A DNA stretch of 64,000 nt from Rhodococcus globerulus NBRC 14531 (GTDB taxonomy: Bacteria; Actinomycetota; Actinomycetes; Mycobacteriales; Mycobacteriaceae): assembly GCF_001894805.1 (NCBI RefSeq), contig NZ_BCWX01000004.1, forward strand, positions 186,001 through 250,000, written 5' to 3'. Below the pieces are notes generated by a model that was given only the letters and a program-made list of their open reading frames with translations, was not told the DNA's origin and searched no databases. This document shows, in pieces, positions 42,552-51,468 of the stretch (the first letter of the stretch is position 1; each line of letters begins with the position of its first letter). A program made the translations under genes and the position numbers.

Positions 42552-43870
42552 TGGAACTGCTGATGCTGGGTACCGGCGCCGCCGACGGTTGGCCCAACCC
42601 CTTCTGCGAGTGCACATCCTGCACCGCCGCACTGGCAAGCGGCACGGTCCGAGGGCACACAGCGGCCCTGCTGGACAATCGAATCCTGCTCGACTGCGGC
42701 CCCGAAGTACCACGCGCCGCTTCGCGATCCGGCCGCACCCTTGCCGGAGTCGAACACATCCTGCTCACTCACTCGCATCCCGATCATCTCGGCCCGATGG
42801 CGCTGCTCTTCCGGTCATGGGCCGATCGCACCGAACCACTGCAGGTACTCGGACCTCCTGACGCCCTTGATCTCTGCCGCGACTGGGTGGGGCCACACGA
42901 CCCGGTCACCTTCACACCGCTTGTCGCTGGCCAATCGATCACACTGGGCACGTATGACGTTCGCGCTCTCGAAGCGACACATGAAGTTCCGACCCTGCTC
43001 TACGACATCACCGACAATGCCGGTGCCCGCGTCTTCTGGGCCACCGACACCGGGCCCCTCGCACCGTCGACAATCGCCGAGCTCGAGAACGCCTCGTTCG
43101 ACGCCCTTTTCCTCGAGGAAACCTTCGGATTCAAGACCGATCATGGCACCGGGCACCACGATCTGCCCAGCTTCGCCCGGACGGTCGCCACACTGCGCGA
43201 AATCGGCGCGGTCACAGACAGAACCGACATCGTGGCCGTCCACCTCGGCCACCACAACCCGCTCGCACACGAACTCTCGGCAGCACTAGAACAGTGCGGC
43301 GCACGAACCGTTCTCGACGGCACAGTGCTGCGCATCGGCTCCCGCGCGCCTGGCCGAACTCTGGTTACCGGTGGCGCCCGGGCGGGCAAGTCCACCTACG
43401 CCGAAGCATTACTGTCCGGATACCGGCACGTCACATACATCGCCACCGGAGATCCGCATGACGACGATCCCGACTGGACGGAAAGGGTAGCGTCACATCG
43501 CGCGCGGCGGCCGGCAACCTGGGCAACTCTCGAAACCGTCGATGTAATCGAAATACTCTCCGGCTCAACCGACCCCATCCTGCTCGACTGCCTAGGTACC
43601 TGGCTGACCGCACAGATGAATCGCCACGATGCCTGGCTGGACGGCAACACCGCTGCGGTTCGCGAAGACATCGATCAGTTGCTAGCTGCCTGGAAGTCCT
43701 GCCCTGTCCCGATCATTGCAGTCACCAATGAAGTCGGCAGTGGAGTTGTTCCGGAAACCAAGTCCGGTCGTCTCTTTCGGGACCTGCTCGGCCTACTGAA
43801 CGCACGCATCGCCGATGCGTCCGAGTCGGTTGTCCTGATGACCGCGGGACTACCCACCCGTCTACGCTGA
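42551..43870 (+). CDS. cobU: Metallo-beta-lactamase/CobU fusion protein
   Basis: This 439-residue protein has two domains. Residues 1 to about 265 form a metallo-beta-lactamase fold of the PhnP-like group (HSHPDHLG near residue 75, EETFGFKTDHGTGHHDL). From about residue 277 a CobU domain begins: GGARAGKST P-loop, SHRARRPATWATLE nucleotide-binding motif and LLDCLGTW. CobU is the adenosylcobinamide kinase/guanylyltransferase of B12 salvage. The fusion suggests the MBL domain trims or prepares a cobinamide intermediate; that is inference. It is the last gene of the B12 operon. Confidence 0.88.
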   Translation: MELLMLGTGAADGWPNPFCECTSCTAALASGTVRGHTAALLDNRILLDCGPEVPRAASRSGRTLAGVEHILLTHSHPDHLGPMALLFRSWADRTEPLQVLGPPDALDLCRDWVGPHDPVTFTPLVAGQSITLGTYDVRALEATHEVPTLLYDITDNAGARVFWATDTGPLAPSTIAELENASFDALFLEETFGFKTDHGTGHHDLPSFARTVATLREIGAVTDRTDIVAVHLGHHNPLAHELSAALEQCGARTVLDGTVLRIGSRAPGRTLVTGGARAGKSTYAEALLSGYRHVTYIATGDPHDDDPDWTERVASHRARRPATWATLETVDVIEILSGSTDPILLDCLGTWLTAQMNRHDAWLDGNTAAVREDIDQLLAAWKSCPVPIIAVTNEVGSGVVPETKSGRLFRDLLGLLNARIADASESVVLMTAGLPTRLR

Positions 43871-43874
43871 CATC

Positions 43875-44669
43875 TCAGATCAGCCCTGTGAGACGCCGCG
43901 CGCAATCGAGGAGAAAGCCCACCAACTCTCGGTCTTCCACAGTGACACGCTCGCACGAACCCTGGATACACAATCCGCCGGCGACCAGGTCGGCATGATC
44001 GCGAATGGGCACCGCTAACGCCGACCGCCCGAGCCGGGATTCCTGATTCTCGAACGCGAACCCCTGCAATCGAACCGAACGCAACTGCTCGGCCAGCATG
44101 GCACGATCATCGATCGTGAATTCGGTGAGTCGACGTAGTTCCAAATCGACAACGAGCCGCTCGTCGTAGGCCAACAGAAGTTTGCCCAGCGCATTTGCAT
44201 GGATGTTCTTCGAAAGCGTGGTTATCCCGATGATCTCGTGATCAGGGTCCTTGTCGATGAATCGGAGTCGCCCGGCGTTGAACGACGCAACATGCAATCC
44301 GTATCTCGTGTGGGTACGCATGTCTTCGACTTGTTCGTGCAGCGACGGCGCCGGGCCACTCGTTGTTGCGGCATGCGACAACTCAGCCGTCCGACGCCCC
44401 AACGCAAAGCCGGACAGGTCAGGTACCCGCACGAGAAAACCCTCTGCCACCAACAGATTCAGCATCCGATACGCCGTGGCCGATGGAACTCCCGCGAAAG
44501 TGGCGATCTCCTTCGCGGTTGTTCCCGGTCCCAGATGCGCAACCGCCTCGAGCATCCCGAGCGCTTTCTGAACCGCTTTGGGTTGCTGCCCGCTGAAGTG
44601 CGATTCGTCGCTGGTCCGTTTGCCGACTCTGGTGCCGGTGGTGGCGCGGTCGGCGCTCACTCGCCCCAC
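43875..44669 (-). CDS. IclR-family transcriptional regulator
   Basis: This 264-residue protein has an IclR winged helix (TTAKEIATFAGVPSATAYRMLNLLVAEGFLV in parts) and the effector domain with GLHVASFNAGRLRFID and ANALGKLLLAYD. An N-terminal extension of about 25 residues precedes the helix. It overlaps the upstream permease gene by 13 bases, so both are in one operon and the regulator probably controls the permease or the divergent amine dehydrogenase genes. Confidence 0.88.
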   Translation of the reverse strand: MGRVSADRATTGTRVGKRTSDESHFSGQQPKAVQKALGMLEAVAHLGPGTTAKEIATFAGVPSATAYRMLNLLVAEGFLVRVPDLSGFALGRRTAELSHAATTSGPAPSLHEQVEDMRTHTRYGLHVASFNAGRLRFIDKDPDHEIIGITTLSKNIHANALGKLLLAYDERLVVDLELRRLTEFTIDDRAMLAEQLRSVRLQGFAFENQESRLGRSALAVPIRDHADLVAGGLCIQGSCERVTVEDRELVGFLLDCARRLTGLI

Positions 44670-46195
44670 TCCGGTAGGTCGCGGTCTGCGGCAGAACGAT
44701 CCGGCACCAGGCGTCGTCGACCGTCGTCGCCGATAAGGAGTGTTCCGGCCCCAGGTAGGAGGTCCGCAGTTTCAAGGCTGTCGAAAGCTCCTACCGCCGT
44801 CAGACTCTCAGGCCGCACCCGCCGGAGAATTGCACTCCAGATCACTCCGGATGCAGCAAGCGCTCCAGCAGCACACGGCAGCGCCCAGATTCCGTGGACG
44901 GCACCGTCGAGAATGATGTACACAAGCAAACCGGCCCCGGCGACGCTGACCGACAACGTGCACACACGTGTCACCGCTGTGTGCTCGCCGATTCGGTTCA
45001 AGAACTTCCAGGACGCAAAGGCCACCAACGTGTACGCGCACACGAGGGCAATTTCCACCACTCCGTCGAAAGAGCCTGAATCATCTCTCACCGCATCGGA
45101 AAACAGAAGAACGCCGACTGTGCTGACGGAGACAAACGCGAGGACCGCAATGTAAGGGGTTCGGAATCGACGGTGCATCCGGGCGAGCGATGACGGCAGC
45201 GCCCGTTCGACGCCCATGGAGTACAACAACCTCGAACCCGCTTGCGCGCAGCCGAGAGTGCATGCCAGCCACGAGCACGTCATACCGACCTTGACCGCCA
45301 GAACTACCCCGGCACTGGCACCGGATGCCGTCCCCTGGAAGTACGCCCCGACGATGGTTGCGCCATGCCCCGTCATCGCCGCCCACGCTGCAAAGACGAA
45401 TAGTAGCCCGCAGATGATCGGCGAAATCAGCACTGTGCGTGTGACAGTGATCAACGGGCGCTTGGCCTCTGGACCGAAGAATGCTGCACTCTCGAATCCG
45501 GCCATACTCAGAACAGTCAGCATCGCCAGAAAAGGAACCACGCTCAAAGACTGATTCGGCAGTGACACAGTGCTTGTCGTATCGGTACGGGTTGCCAGCA
45601 TCACCGCGATGATCAAGATCAACGAACAGCTTTCGATCACCAGAATCGCGCGGGTCGCAAACCGAACTCCACGCACCGCTATCCACGCAACGGTGAGGGC
45701 GATCAGTACGGTCACCACTACCGTCGAAAGCGGCCCGCCTACATTGGTGCCGATGAGCGAAATCGTATCCAGCAGACTGGGAACCGCCTGGGCCAACACC
45801 GATATCGAGATCCCGAGATACCCGACGACCAACGCGGCTCCGACTAAAAGCGCACTTCGGGTTCCGGTACCTTGGAAGACAAAGCTGTAGAGCGAACCAG
45901 CCGCCGCCAGCCTGCGGGTGAAATGCGTGATGCAGAGCGCAACCAGAAAAACTGCCGACGTTGTCGCGGCGATGGCGGCCAAACCTGCGTACCCAGGGCT
46001 GTACGTGATCATCCACAATGCGATGAACACCATTCCCGTAGCCGGTGCGATGGTCGACAACGACTGTCCGAGAAGATCGATCGGCGTCAGCCGCCGCCGA
46101 CCCAGACCGCGCAACGGCGAGTACACCGGCTCGCCGTCCTGATCCGCACTCTGTGCCCGCGCGAGTGCCGCGCGCAACGCCGCCGTCACGGCCAT
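44657..46195 (-). CDS. APC-family amino acid/amine permease
   Basis: This 512-residue protein has about twelve hydrophobic segments and APC signatures: DLLGQSLSTIAPATGMVF, LAAAGSLYSFVFQGTG, and FESAAFFGPEAKRP. These transporters carry amino acids, polyamines or amines. It diverges from the amine dehydrogenase operon with 330 bases between, which makes amine import a reasonable guess, though not shown. Confidence 0.85.
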   Translation of the reverse strand: MAVTAALRAALARAQSADQDGEPVYSPLRGLGRRRLTPIDLLGQSLSTIAPATGMVFIALWMITYSPGYAGLAAIAATTSAVFLVALCITHFTRRLAAAGSLYSFVFQGTGTRSALLVGAALVVGYLGISISVLAQAVPSLLDTISLIGTNVGGPLSTVVVTVLIALTVAWIAVRGVRFATRAILVIESCSLILIIAVMLATRTDTTSTVSLPNQSLSVVPFLAMLTVLSMAGFESAAFFGPEAKRPLITVTRTVLISPIICGLLFVFAAWAAMTGHGATIVGAYFQGTASGASAGVVLAVKVGMTCSWLACTLGCAQAGSRLLYSMGVERALPSSLARMHRRFRTPYIAVLAFVSVSTVGVLLFSDAVRDDSGSFDGVVEIALVCAYTLVAFASWKFLNRIGEHTAVTRVCTLSVSVAGAGLLVYIILDGAVHGIWALPCAAGALAASGVIWSAILRRVRPESLTAVGAFDSLETADLLPGAGTLLIGDDGRRRLVPDRSAADRDLPEWGE

Positions 46196-46525
46196 GTCTC
46201 ACCGTCCGTCCGATATCCGATTCACCGATTTCGGTCAAGTTAGTCCGCATTTGTTTCCGGGCAGTTTCCACCGTGGCGCGCAGTGACGATCCAAGTGGGA
46301 ATCCGCGCGCTCGAGGTCTCGCCCGCTGGCCCTGCCACAGCTCCGAACCATGTCAATCCCGTGCCGAAGAAACCTACTGACCTGCACAAATATCGATTCT
46401 CACCGGCGGTGCGCATTCCCAGTTGCGTATCCCCCGGACGTATCGACACCGAAGCATGTTCGCCGCATCACCAGTACAGGATGTGTCCCACACACCAGCG
46501 CTTGCCGACCTGAAAGGGAGGAATC
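46196..46525. promoter_or_regulatory. Divergent promoter region between the permease and mauE-like genes
   Basis: I see no gene in these 330 bases. ACCGATTTCGGT (46224-46235), a 12-bp palindrome near the permease start, could be an operator for the IclR protein. The side toward mauE ends in a strong GGGAGGA ribosome site. No TTGACA-like promoter stands out. Confidence 0.4.
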
Positions 46526-47116
46526 ATGGACTTCACCATCGCTGCCGTATCGGCGATCATCGGGTTTGTCCTACTGCTCGCCGGCATCCCCAAGCTGACG
46601 GACTACGACGGTGTTCTGCGTTCGGTACGTGGATACAAAGTCCTTCCGAGCGGGCTCGAAGGACCGGTTGCCCGGGCACTTCCCATCGCCGAGACCGTGG
46701 CGGGCGCACTTCTCGTGACCGGCATCGCCCGGCAGTGGGCGGCCGGGGTTGCCGCACTCATGTTCGCGTCGTTCTTTGTCGGCCTTGTCGTCAACCTTGC
46801 TCGCGGCCGACGCGACCTCGACTGTGGTTGCTTCGCATTCGGCATCGGCGAGATCCCGCGTATCGGATGGTTCCACGCGGTACGTGCCGGAATCCTTGCC
46901 GCTGCGTCACTCTCCATCCTGGCAATCGGCAGCTCCGCGGGCGCGGGCGCGCAAGCAACAGCTGCCACCCTCGCACTCCTCCTGGTGCTGGGCGGCGTCG
47001 CCATCGCACAGATCCGATCCGTCGTTCATTTCGGCAAGCGCCCCGTCGACGACTACCTCTCGAGTGCTTCCGTCCGACTGCGTGCCGCCGGCGCCACGTC
47101 TCGGTACGGCGTTTGA
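46526..47116 (+). CDS. mauE: MauE-like membrane protein of TTQ amine dehydrogenase maturation
   Basis: This 196-residue protein has four to five hydrophobic segments and the DLDCGCFAFG motif between them, matching MauE/DoxX-related proteins. In methylamine users MauE and MauD are needed to form the many disulfides of the MauA light chain. GGGAGGA lies six bases before the ATG. It is the first gene of the operon. Confidence 0.85.
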   Translation: MDFTIAAVSAIIGFVLLLAGIPKLTDYDGVLRSVRGYKVLPSGLEGPVARALPIAETVAGALLVTGIARQWAAGVAALMFASFFVGLVVNLARGRRDLDCGCFAFGIGEIPRIGWFHAVRAGILAAASLSILAIGSSAGAGAQATAATLALLLVLGGVAIAQIRSVVHFGKRPVDDYLSSASVRLRAAGATSRYGV

Positions 47117-47159
47117 CCTTCTCCCTATTCACCGACTGCGCAAAGGCAGGACTTCGACG

Positions 47160-47768
47160 ATGACTACTTTTCTACTCGTAGCGACCGTGATTCTCGTGAT
47201 CGCCGTGGCCGTACTGTTCTTGATGGTTCTCGCTCTCGCCCGTGAAATCGGCCGTGTGCAGGTGCGTCTCGGACCACTCGGTGCCCGAATGATGGATACC
47301 GGTCCCAAGGTCGAACAGGTTGGGCCGTCGTTTGCCGGTTTGATCGACCAGGAAGGTCGAACCGTCGGAGTTGGTGGTCATCGAGACAAGGCTCAGCTCC
47401 TGCTGTTCACAGCACCGAGTTGCTCGACCTGCAAGAGCCTGCTTCCCGGCGTGCGGGCAATGGCCCGAGCCGAATCCGACCTCGACGTTGTCATCATCTC
47501 CGACGGAACCCCCGAGGAACACCGAGAGTTCTTGGCCGGCAGCGGCATCGGTCCCGAGCTCAGCTACATCGACGCTCGTGACGTCGGCATCGCCTACCAG
47601 GTGGGCACCACTCCGTACGGCGTGATTCTCGACGAGCACGGCAAGATTCGCGGCAAGGGCCTGTGCAACCACATGGCTCAGGTCGAGAGCCTGCTCAACG
47701 CACTCGAGTCCGGCACCCCCTCACTCCAGCACCTTCATGCGCAGGCTAAGTCGGGCAGCGCGGCCTGA
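47160..47768 (+). CDS. mauD: MauD-like membrane-anchored thioredoxin
   Basis: This 202-residue protein has an N-terminal membrane anchor (residues 4-26) and a thioredoxin domain with the CSTC motif at residues 88-91 and a cis-proline in GTTPYG. It is the expected disulfide-forming or isomerising partner for the cysteine-rich light chain two genes on. It follows mauE by 43 bases. Confidence 0.87.
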   Translation: MTTFLLVATVILVIAVAVLFLMVLALAREIGRVQVRLGPLGARMMDTGPKVEQVGPSFAGLIDQEGRTVGVGGHRDKAQLLLFTAPSCSTCKSLLPGVRAMARAESDLDVVIISDGTPEEHREFLAGSGIGPELSYIDARDVGIAYQVGTTPYGVILDEHGKIRGKGLCNHMAQVESLLNALESGTPSLQHLHAQAKSGSAA

Positions 47769-47815
47769 TCACCCTGAGTTCTGCTCGTTCCTCTTCACGA
47801 ATCAGGAGAAATTTG

Positions 47816-48517
47816 TTGGACGACAATGCGTTTCCACAGCACAACATGACAGAGAACCGATATCCGGTAGACGAGGCAACCGTTCAAGCGCAGGCCGAAT
47901 GGATGGCAGGCCAAGGTGGTTCACTGACCAGCCGCACCGGCCGCAAGCTCTCCGAACGCGTCTCGCGGCGGTCGATGATCAGCCGAATCGGCAAGTGGAC
48001 CATGGGAGTATCCGGCGTAGCGCTGATCAGCACCTTGCCCGTCACTCGTACCGCGTTTGCTCAAGAAGCCGCGCCTCCCGCTCCGGCACCGGGCCCGGAA
48101 CCGCTTGTTCCCGTGTACGACGGCAAGGATCCCGCGGAATGTGAATACTGGCGCTGGTGCAACATGGACGGCACATCCTGCGCTGCCTGCAACGGCGGCG
48201 GTGTCACCACGTGCGCGCCCGGCAGTAAGCCAGGCGCCGAGTTCTGGGTTGGCTGCTGCACCAATCCCGATACCGGAAAGACCTATCTGATCGCGTACTA
48301 CGACTGCTGCGGTGCGCCTTCGTGTTCCAACGCCTTCTGCGGCGAGCCGGACATGCAGGCAGTGATGTACAACCCGGTTTCCGGCAGCTACGACCAGGAA
48401 ATCATCTGGTGTGTCTCCGACGAATCGCAGGCGTACACCTGCACCATGGCTCCCATCATCGGTGAGGACTGCCAGACCCGTCCGGCTGCACGCCCCAAGG
48501 TCGGTGCCGGATCATGA
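47816..48517 (+). CDS. mauA: TTQ amine dehydrogenase light chain (MauA-like)
   Basis: The 233-residue precursor has a Tat-type leader (SRRSMISRIGKWTMG, residues 50-64, cleaved near FAQEA) and a cysteine-rich domain with 14 cysteines. Aligned with the Paracoccus enzyme, the two tryptophans that form TTQ are W144 (EFWVGCC) and W198 (EIIWCV), and the catalytic aspartates are D118 (NMDG) and D163 (AYYDCCG). All are present, so the cofactor can be made. The TTG at 47816 has AGGAG seven bases upstream; a TTG one codon earlier and an ATG at 47846 are alternatives. The stop overlaps the next gene by four bases. Confidence 0.92.
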   Translation: MDDNAFPQHNMTENRYPVDEATVQAQAEWMAGQGGSLTSRTGRKLSERVSRRSMISRIGKWTMGVSGVALISTLPVTRTAFAQEAAPPAPAPGPEPLVPVYDGKDPAECEYWRWCNMDGTSCAACNGGGVTTCAPGSKPGAEFWVGCCTNPDTGKTYLIAYYDCCGAPSCSNAFCGEPDMQAVMYNPVSGSYDQEIIWCVSDESQAYTCTMAPIIGEDCQTRPAARPKVGAGS

Positions 48518-49854
48518 GCAGTTCACGAATCCGAAAGCTCGCCCGTCCCGCCGTCGCAATACTGCCTCTCACCGTTGTGCTCGCACTGGCTGGTTGCAGT
48601 TCGTCCGACAACGACGAACCTTCCAGCGCAGGTGATGTCACCTATCCCACCGTCCCGTTCACCGCTCCTGGTGATGGCATTTCGCTCGGTCACGACGATC
48701 AGGAAATCGGCGACACCATTCCCGAACCCCTGCACGTCGGGTCGATCGTTCCGATTGCCGCTGACCGACTCCTCGGCGTCGAGGGTGGCTTCGGTCAGCT
48801 CGAACTCAGCGTCAACGTCATCGATCCGAAAACCGGTGTGGCCGAGAGCCGTATCACCGTCGGACCCGGTATCTGGGATCCTGTCATCCACGGATTTGTC
48901 GGGGACTCCGCCGATGACCCAGCAGTACTCGCCGCCGAAGTGTGGCGTCCCCGAGGTTCGCGCGGGGCAGCCGATTTCACGGTCAGCACCTACTCCGGCA
49001 ACCTGTTGGAGCCGGCCGAGGTCATGCTGCCGGATGTCGCACGCGTGCATTCGCGTCCCGGCTCCAATGCCGTCACCTCCGACGGCAAGTTCTTTGTCAC
49101 TTGGGACGACGGCTTGTACGGCATCCGTGTTGTCGACTTGGAGAAGCAGGAGGCGACCGGCGCCCTCCAGATCGTCGGATGTGGACCGTTCACCTGGATG
49201 GTCGGACACGAGCTCTACAGCGTGTGCGAGGACACCCGTGAGCTGCTTCAAGTCACAATCAGCGACGACGGAGTCCCCACCGAGACCGCCCGATCCAAGG
49301 TCTTGCCCGACGATTTCGTCTCCACTCGCAAGGTGACGTGGGCGGCCGACGCACAGAACGCGTTGTTGGTCAGCGAGAACGGTGACGTCTTCGTCTTCGA
49401 CTTCTCGAACGGACTACCCAAGGAAGCCGTCAAGCCCATCGGAAATGCGGGCCAGGATTCCGGACGCTTCTCCGAGAACCTCATCAATGCGGATGCAACG
49501 CGTCTGGCAATCGAATACACCGACAGCGCAATTCACCCGGACTCCGCTCGCGGTGGTTCGATCGTGAAGATCGATCTCTTCGACGCGGCTACGTTCGCCC
49601 CGATCAAGAGTCTTTCTCTGGCCGACCTCGGCCTCACCGATATCGGAAGCACCGCCTTCTCAGTTGACGGTGCAACGTTCTACGTGCTCGGCACCGGACC
49701 GGAGGTAGAAGGCTCCGCTCCGGAGGTAGAAGGCTCCGCTCCGCAGAAGATCGTGGGCTACAACGCAACCACCGGTGAGCAGGTCAGTTCCGTGGATATC
49801 TCGGGCAATGTCGGTGATGTCACCGGGTTGATCACACCAGAAGTACTTCGATGA
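48514..49854 (+). CDS. mauB: Amine dehydrogenase heavy-chain-like lipoprotein
   Basis: This 446-residue protein sits where the heavy chain of methylamine/aralkylamine dehydrogenase would be. It has a lipoprotein leader (ALAGC) and repeated beta-propeller-like strands such as LLGVEGGFGQLELSVNVIDPKTG, FVTWDDGLYGIRVVDLEK and ALLVSENGDVFVFDF (in parts). Known heavy chains are soluble periplasmic proteins; a lipid anchor would hold the complex on the outer face of the Gram-positive membrane. A seven-codon tandem duplication lies near residues 396-409. Family assignment rests on context and fold, so it is less certain than the light chain. Confidence 0.72.
   Translation: MSSSRIRKLARPAVAILPLTVVLALAGCSSSDNDEPSSAGDVTYPTVPFTAPGDGISLGHDDQEIGDTIPEPLHVGSIVPIAADRLLGVEGGFGQLELSVNVIDPKTGVAESRITVGPGIWDPVIHGFVGDSADDPAVLAAEVWRPRGSRGAADFTVSTYSGNLLEPAEVMLPDVARVHSRPGSNAVTSDGKFFVTWDDGLYGIRVVDLEKQEATGALQIVGCGPFTWMVGHELYSVCEDTRELLQVTISDDGVPTETARSKVLPDDFVSTRKVTWAADAQNALLVSENGDVFVFDFSNGLPKEAVKPIGNAGQDSGRFSENLINADATRLAIEYTDSAIHPDSARGGSIVKIDLFDAATFAPIKSLSLADLGLTDIGSTAFSVDGATFYVLGTGPEVEGSAPEVEGSAPQKIVGYNATTGEQVSSVDISGNVGDVTGLITPEVLR
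49699..49740 (+). repeat. Perfect tandem duplication of 21 bp in the heavy-chain gene
   Basis: CCGGAGGTAGAAGGCTCCGC plus one T occurs twice in a row (49699-49719 and 49720-49740). It adds seven residues, PEVEGSA, in frame in a surface loop. Copy number could vary between strains. Confidence 0.95.
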
Positions 49855-51440
49855 GTCGTCCCGGATCCGGTGTAGTGATGGGCCGGCGCCGCTTCCTGAG
49901 TCTGGGAGCACTCGGCGCCGGGGCAATCGGGCTCGGCGCCGTGGGAACGATCGCCGGATGCAGTTCCACTGCAGCAACTCCGACGCCGCTGACCGATCTC
50001 GACTTCATCATGCCCACCGACCCCGAAGTTGCTGCTGCAGAGTCGGCACGAGCCTGGAACGGAACCACCGCCGCGTTTGCCTTGGCAGCCGGATTCTCGA
50101 CGGTTGATCTCGGCGGACGCCTCGTGGACACATGGACGTACGGTGGCGCTGCTGTCGCTCCGGAACTTCGGCTGAAATCCGGTGACCGGGTGAACGTCTC
50201 CGTCCAGAACAACCTCGATGCCGAAACCACGCTGCACTGGCACGGAATTCGAATCCGCAACGACATGGACGGCGCGGCACCAACCACGCAGGCTCCCATC
50301 GCGGCGGCTTCGACCTTCGACTACAACTTCGTCGCCCCGGATCCGGGAACGTACTGGTACCACTCGCACAGCGGACTACAGGCAGACCGCGGACTCTTCG
50401 GCGCCATGATCGTCGAGGACCCGAACGACTCCAGTGGGGCCGACGCCGATGCCGTTCTGGTACTCGACGACTGGGTCGACGGATTGGGTACCACACCGGA
50501 TTCCATACTGATGGCACTCAATCCGGCAATTGCCGGCGGCCACGGCGGCCACGGCGGAGCCGCATCAACACCCGTTGAGCACGCCGAGGGTGACATGGCA
50601 GTTGCGCAGCAGTTGGTGAGCGCCGGCCATGGTTCGTCCGAGCCTTTGGGCGGCATGACACAACACATCGCGTATCCATTGCACTTGATCAACGGGCGAC
50701 CGCCCAACGATCCAGCTGTGGTGACCGCTGCGCCCGGTTCGACTCTGCGACTACGAATCATCAACGCGGCGGCCGAAACTCCGTACCGGTTTGCCGTGGC
50801 CGGGCACGAGATGACGATCGTAGCCACCGATGGCTTCGACGTGGAGCCGACTCCCGCCGACGCCATCATCGTCGGAATGGCGCAGCGCTACGACGTACTC
50901 GTGACGGTCAAGTCGGGAACATGGCCGGTGGTCGCCAAGGTCGAGGGCCGCGACGGATACGCGTCGACCCTCCTTCGCAGCACCGACGCGTTGGCACTCT
51001 CGAATCCGGATGTGGGTGGTGTGATCTCGGAGTTGGGCGGCCGTTTGGTGCTCGAAAGCGCTCTCCGTCCCGCGGAATCCACACGCCTCGAGACGAAGTC
51101 ACCCGATCGCGACTACCACATCGAGTTGATCCAAGCCGGAGATCGTTACGTGTGGGGTATGGCCGGTGCCGATGCGGGCAAACTCGTGATGAAACAGGGT
51201 GAACGCGTTCGGATTACGATGAAGAACACGTCCACCATGTGGCATCCCATGCACACTCACGGCCACACCTTTGCGGTACCGGATTACGGCGGGCTTCGCC
51301 GTGACACCGTCAACGTGCTACCAGGCAGCGAACTCGCCATCGAGTTCGATGCCGACAACCCCGGCGAGTGGATGTTCCACTGCCACAATGCCTACCACTT
51401 CGAAGCCGGAATGACGGCAAATCTGCGTTACGTCCGCTGA
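49851..51440 (+). CDS. Multicopper oxidase, Tat/lipobox-exported
   Basis: This 529-residue oxidase has GRRRFLSLG followed by the lipobox IAGC (C37), and all four copper motifs: HWH at 129-131, HSH at 171-173, HPMHTHGH at 465-472 and HCHNAYHFEAGM at 510-521. The Met there fits a type-1 copper axial ligand. A His/Gly-rich loop (GGHGGHGG) sits near residue 230. It overlaps the heavy-chain gene by four bases. It could be the terminal oxidase of the amine chain or take part in TTQ formation; both are inference. Confidence 0.9.
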   Translation: MSRPGSGVVMGRRRFLSLGALGAGAIGLGAVGTIAGCSSTAATPTPLTDLDFIMPTDPEVAAAESARAWNGTTAAFALAAGFSTVDLGGRLVDTWTYGGAAVAPELRLKSGDRVNVSVQNNLDAETTLHWHGIRIRNDMDGAAPTTQAPIAAASTFDYNFVAPDPGTYWYHSHSGLQADRGLFGAMIVEDPNDSSGADADAVLVLDDWVDGLGTTPDSILMALNPAIAGGHGGHGGAASTPVEHAEGDMAVAQQLVSAGHGSSEPLGGMTQHIAYPLHLINGRPPNDPAVVTAAPGSTLRLRIINAAAETPYRFAVAGHEMTIVATDGFDVEPTPADAIIVGMAQRYDVLVTVKSGTWPVVAKVEGRDGYASTLLRSTDALALSNPDVGGVISELGGRLVLESALRPAESTRLETKSPDRDYHIELIQAGDRYVWGMAGADAGKLVMKQGERVRITMKNTSTMWHPMHTHGHTFAVPDYGGLRRDTVNVLPGSELAIEFDADNPGEWMFHCHNAYHFEAGMTANLRYVR

Positions 51441-51468
51441 CAAGTAAGAAGAATCGAGAGGACCTCTC

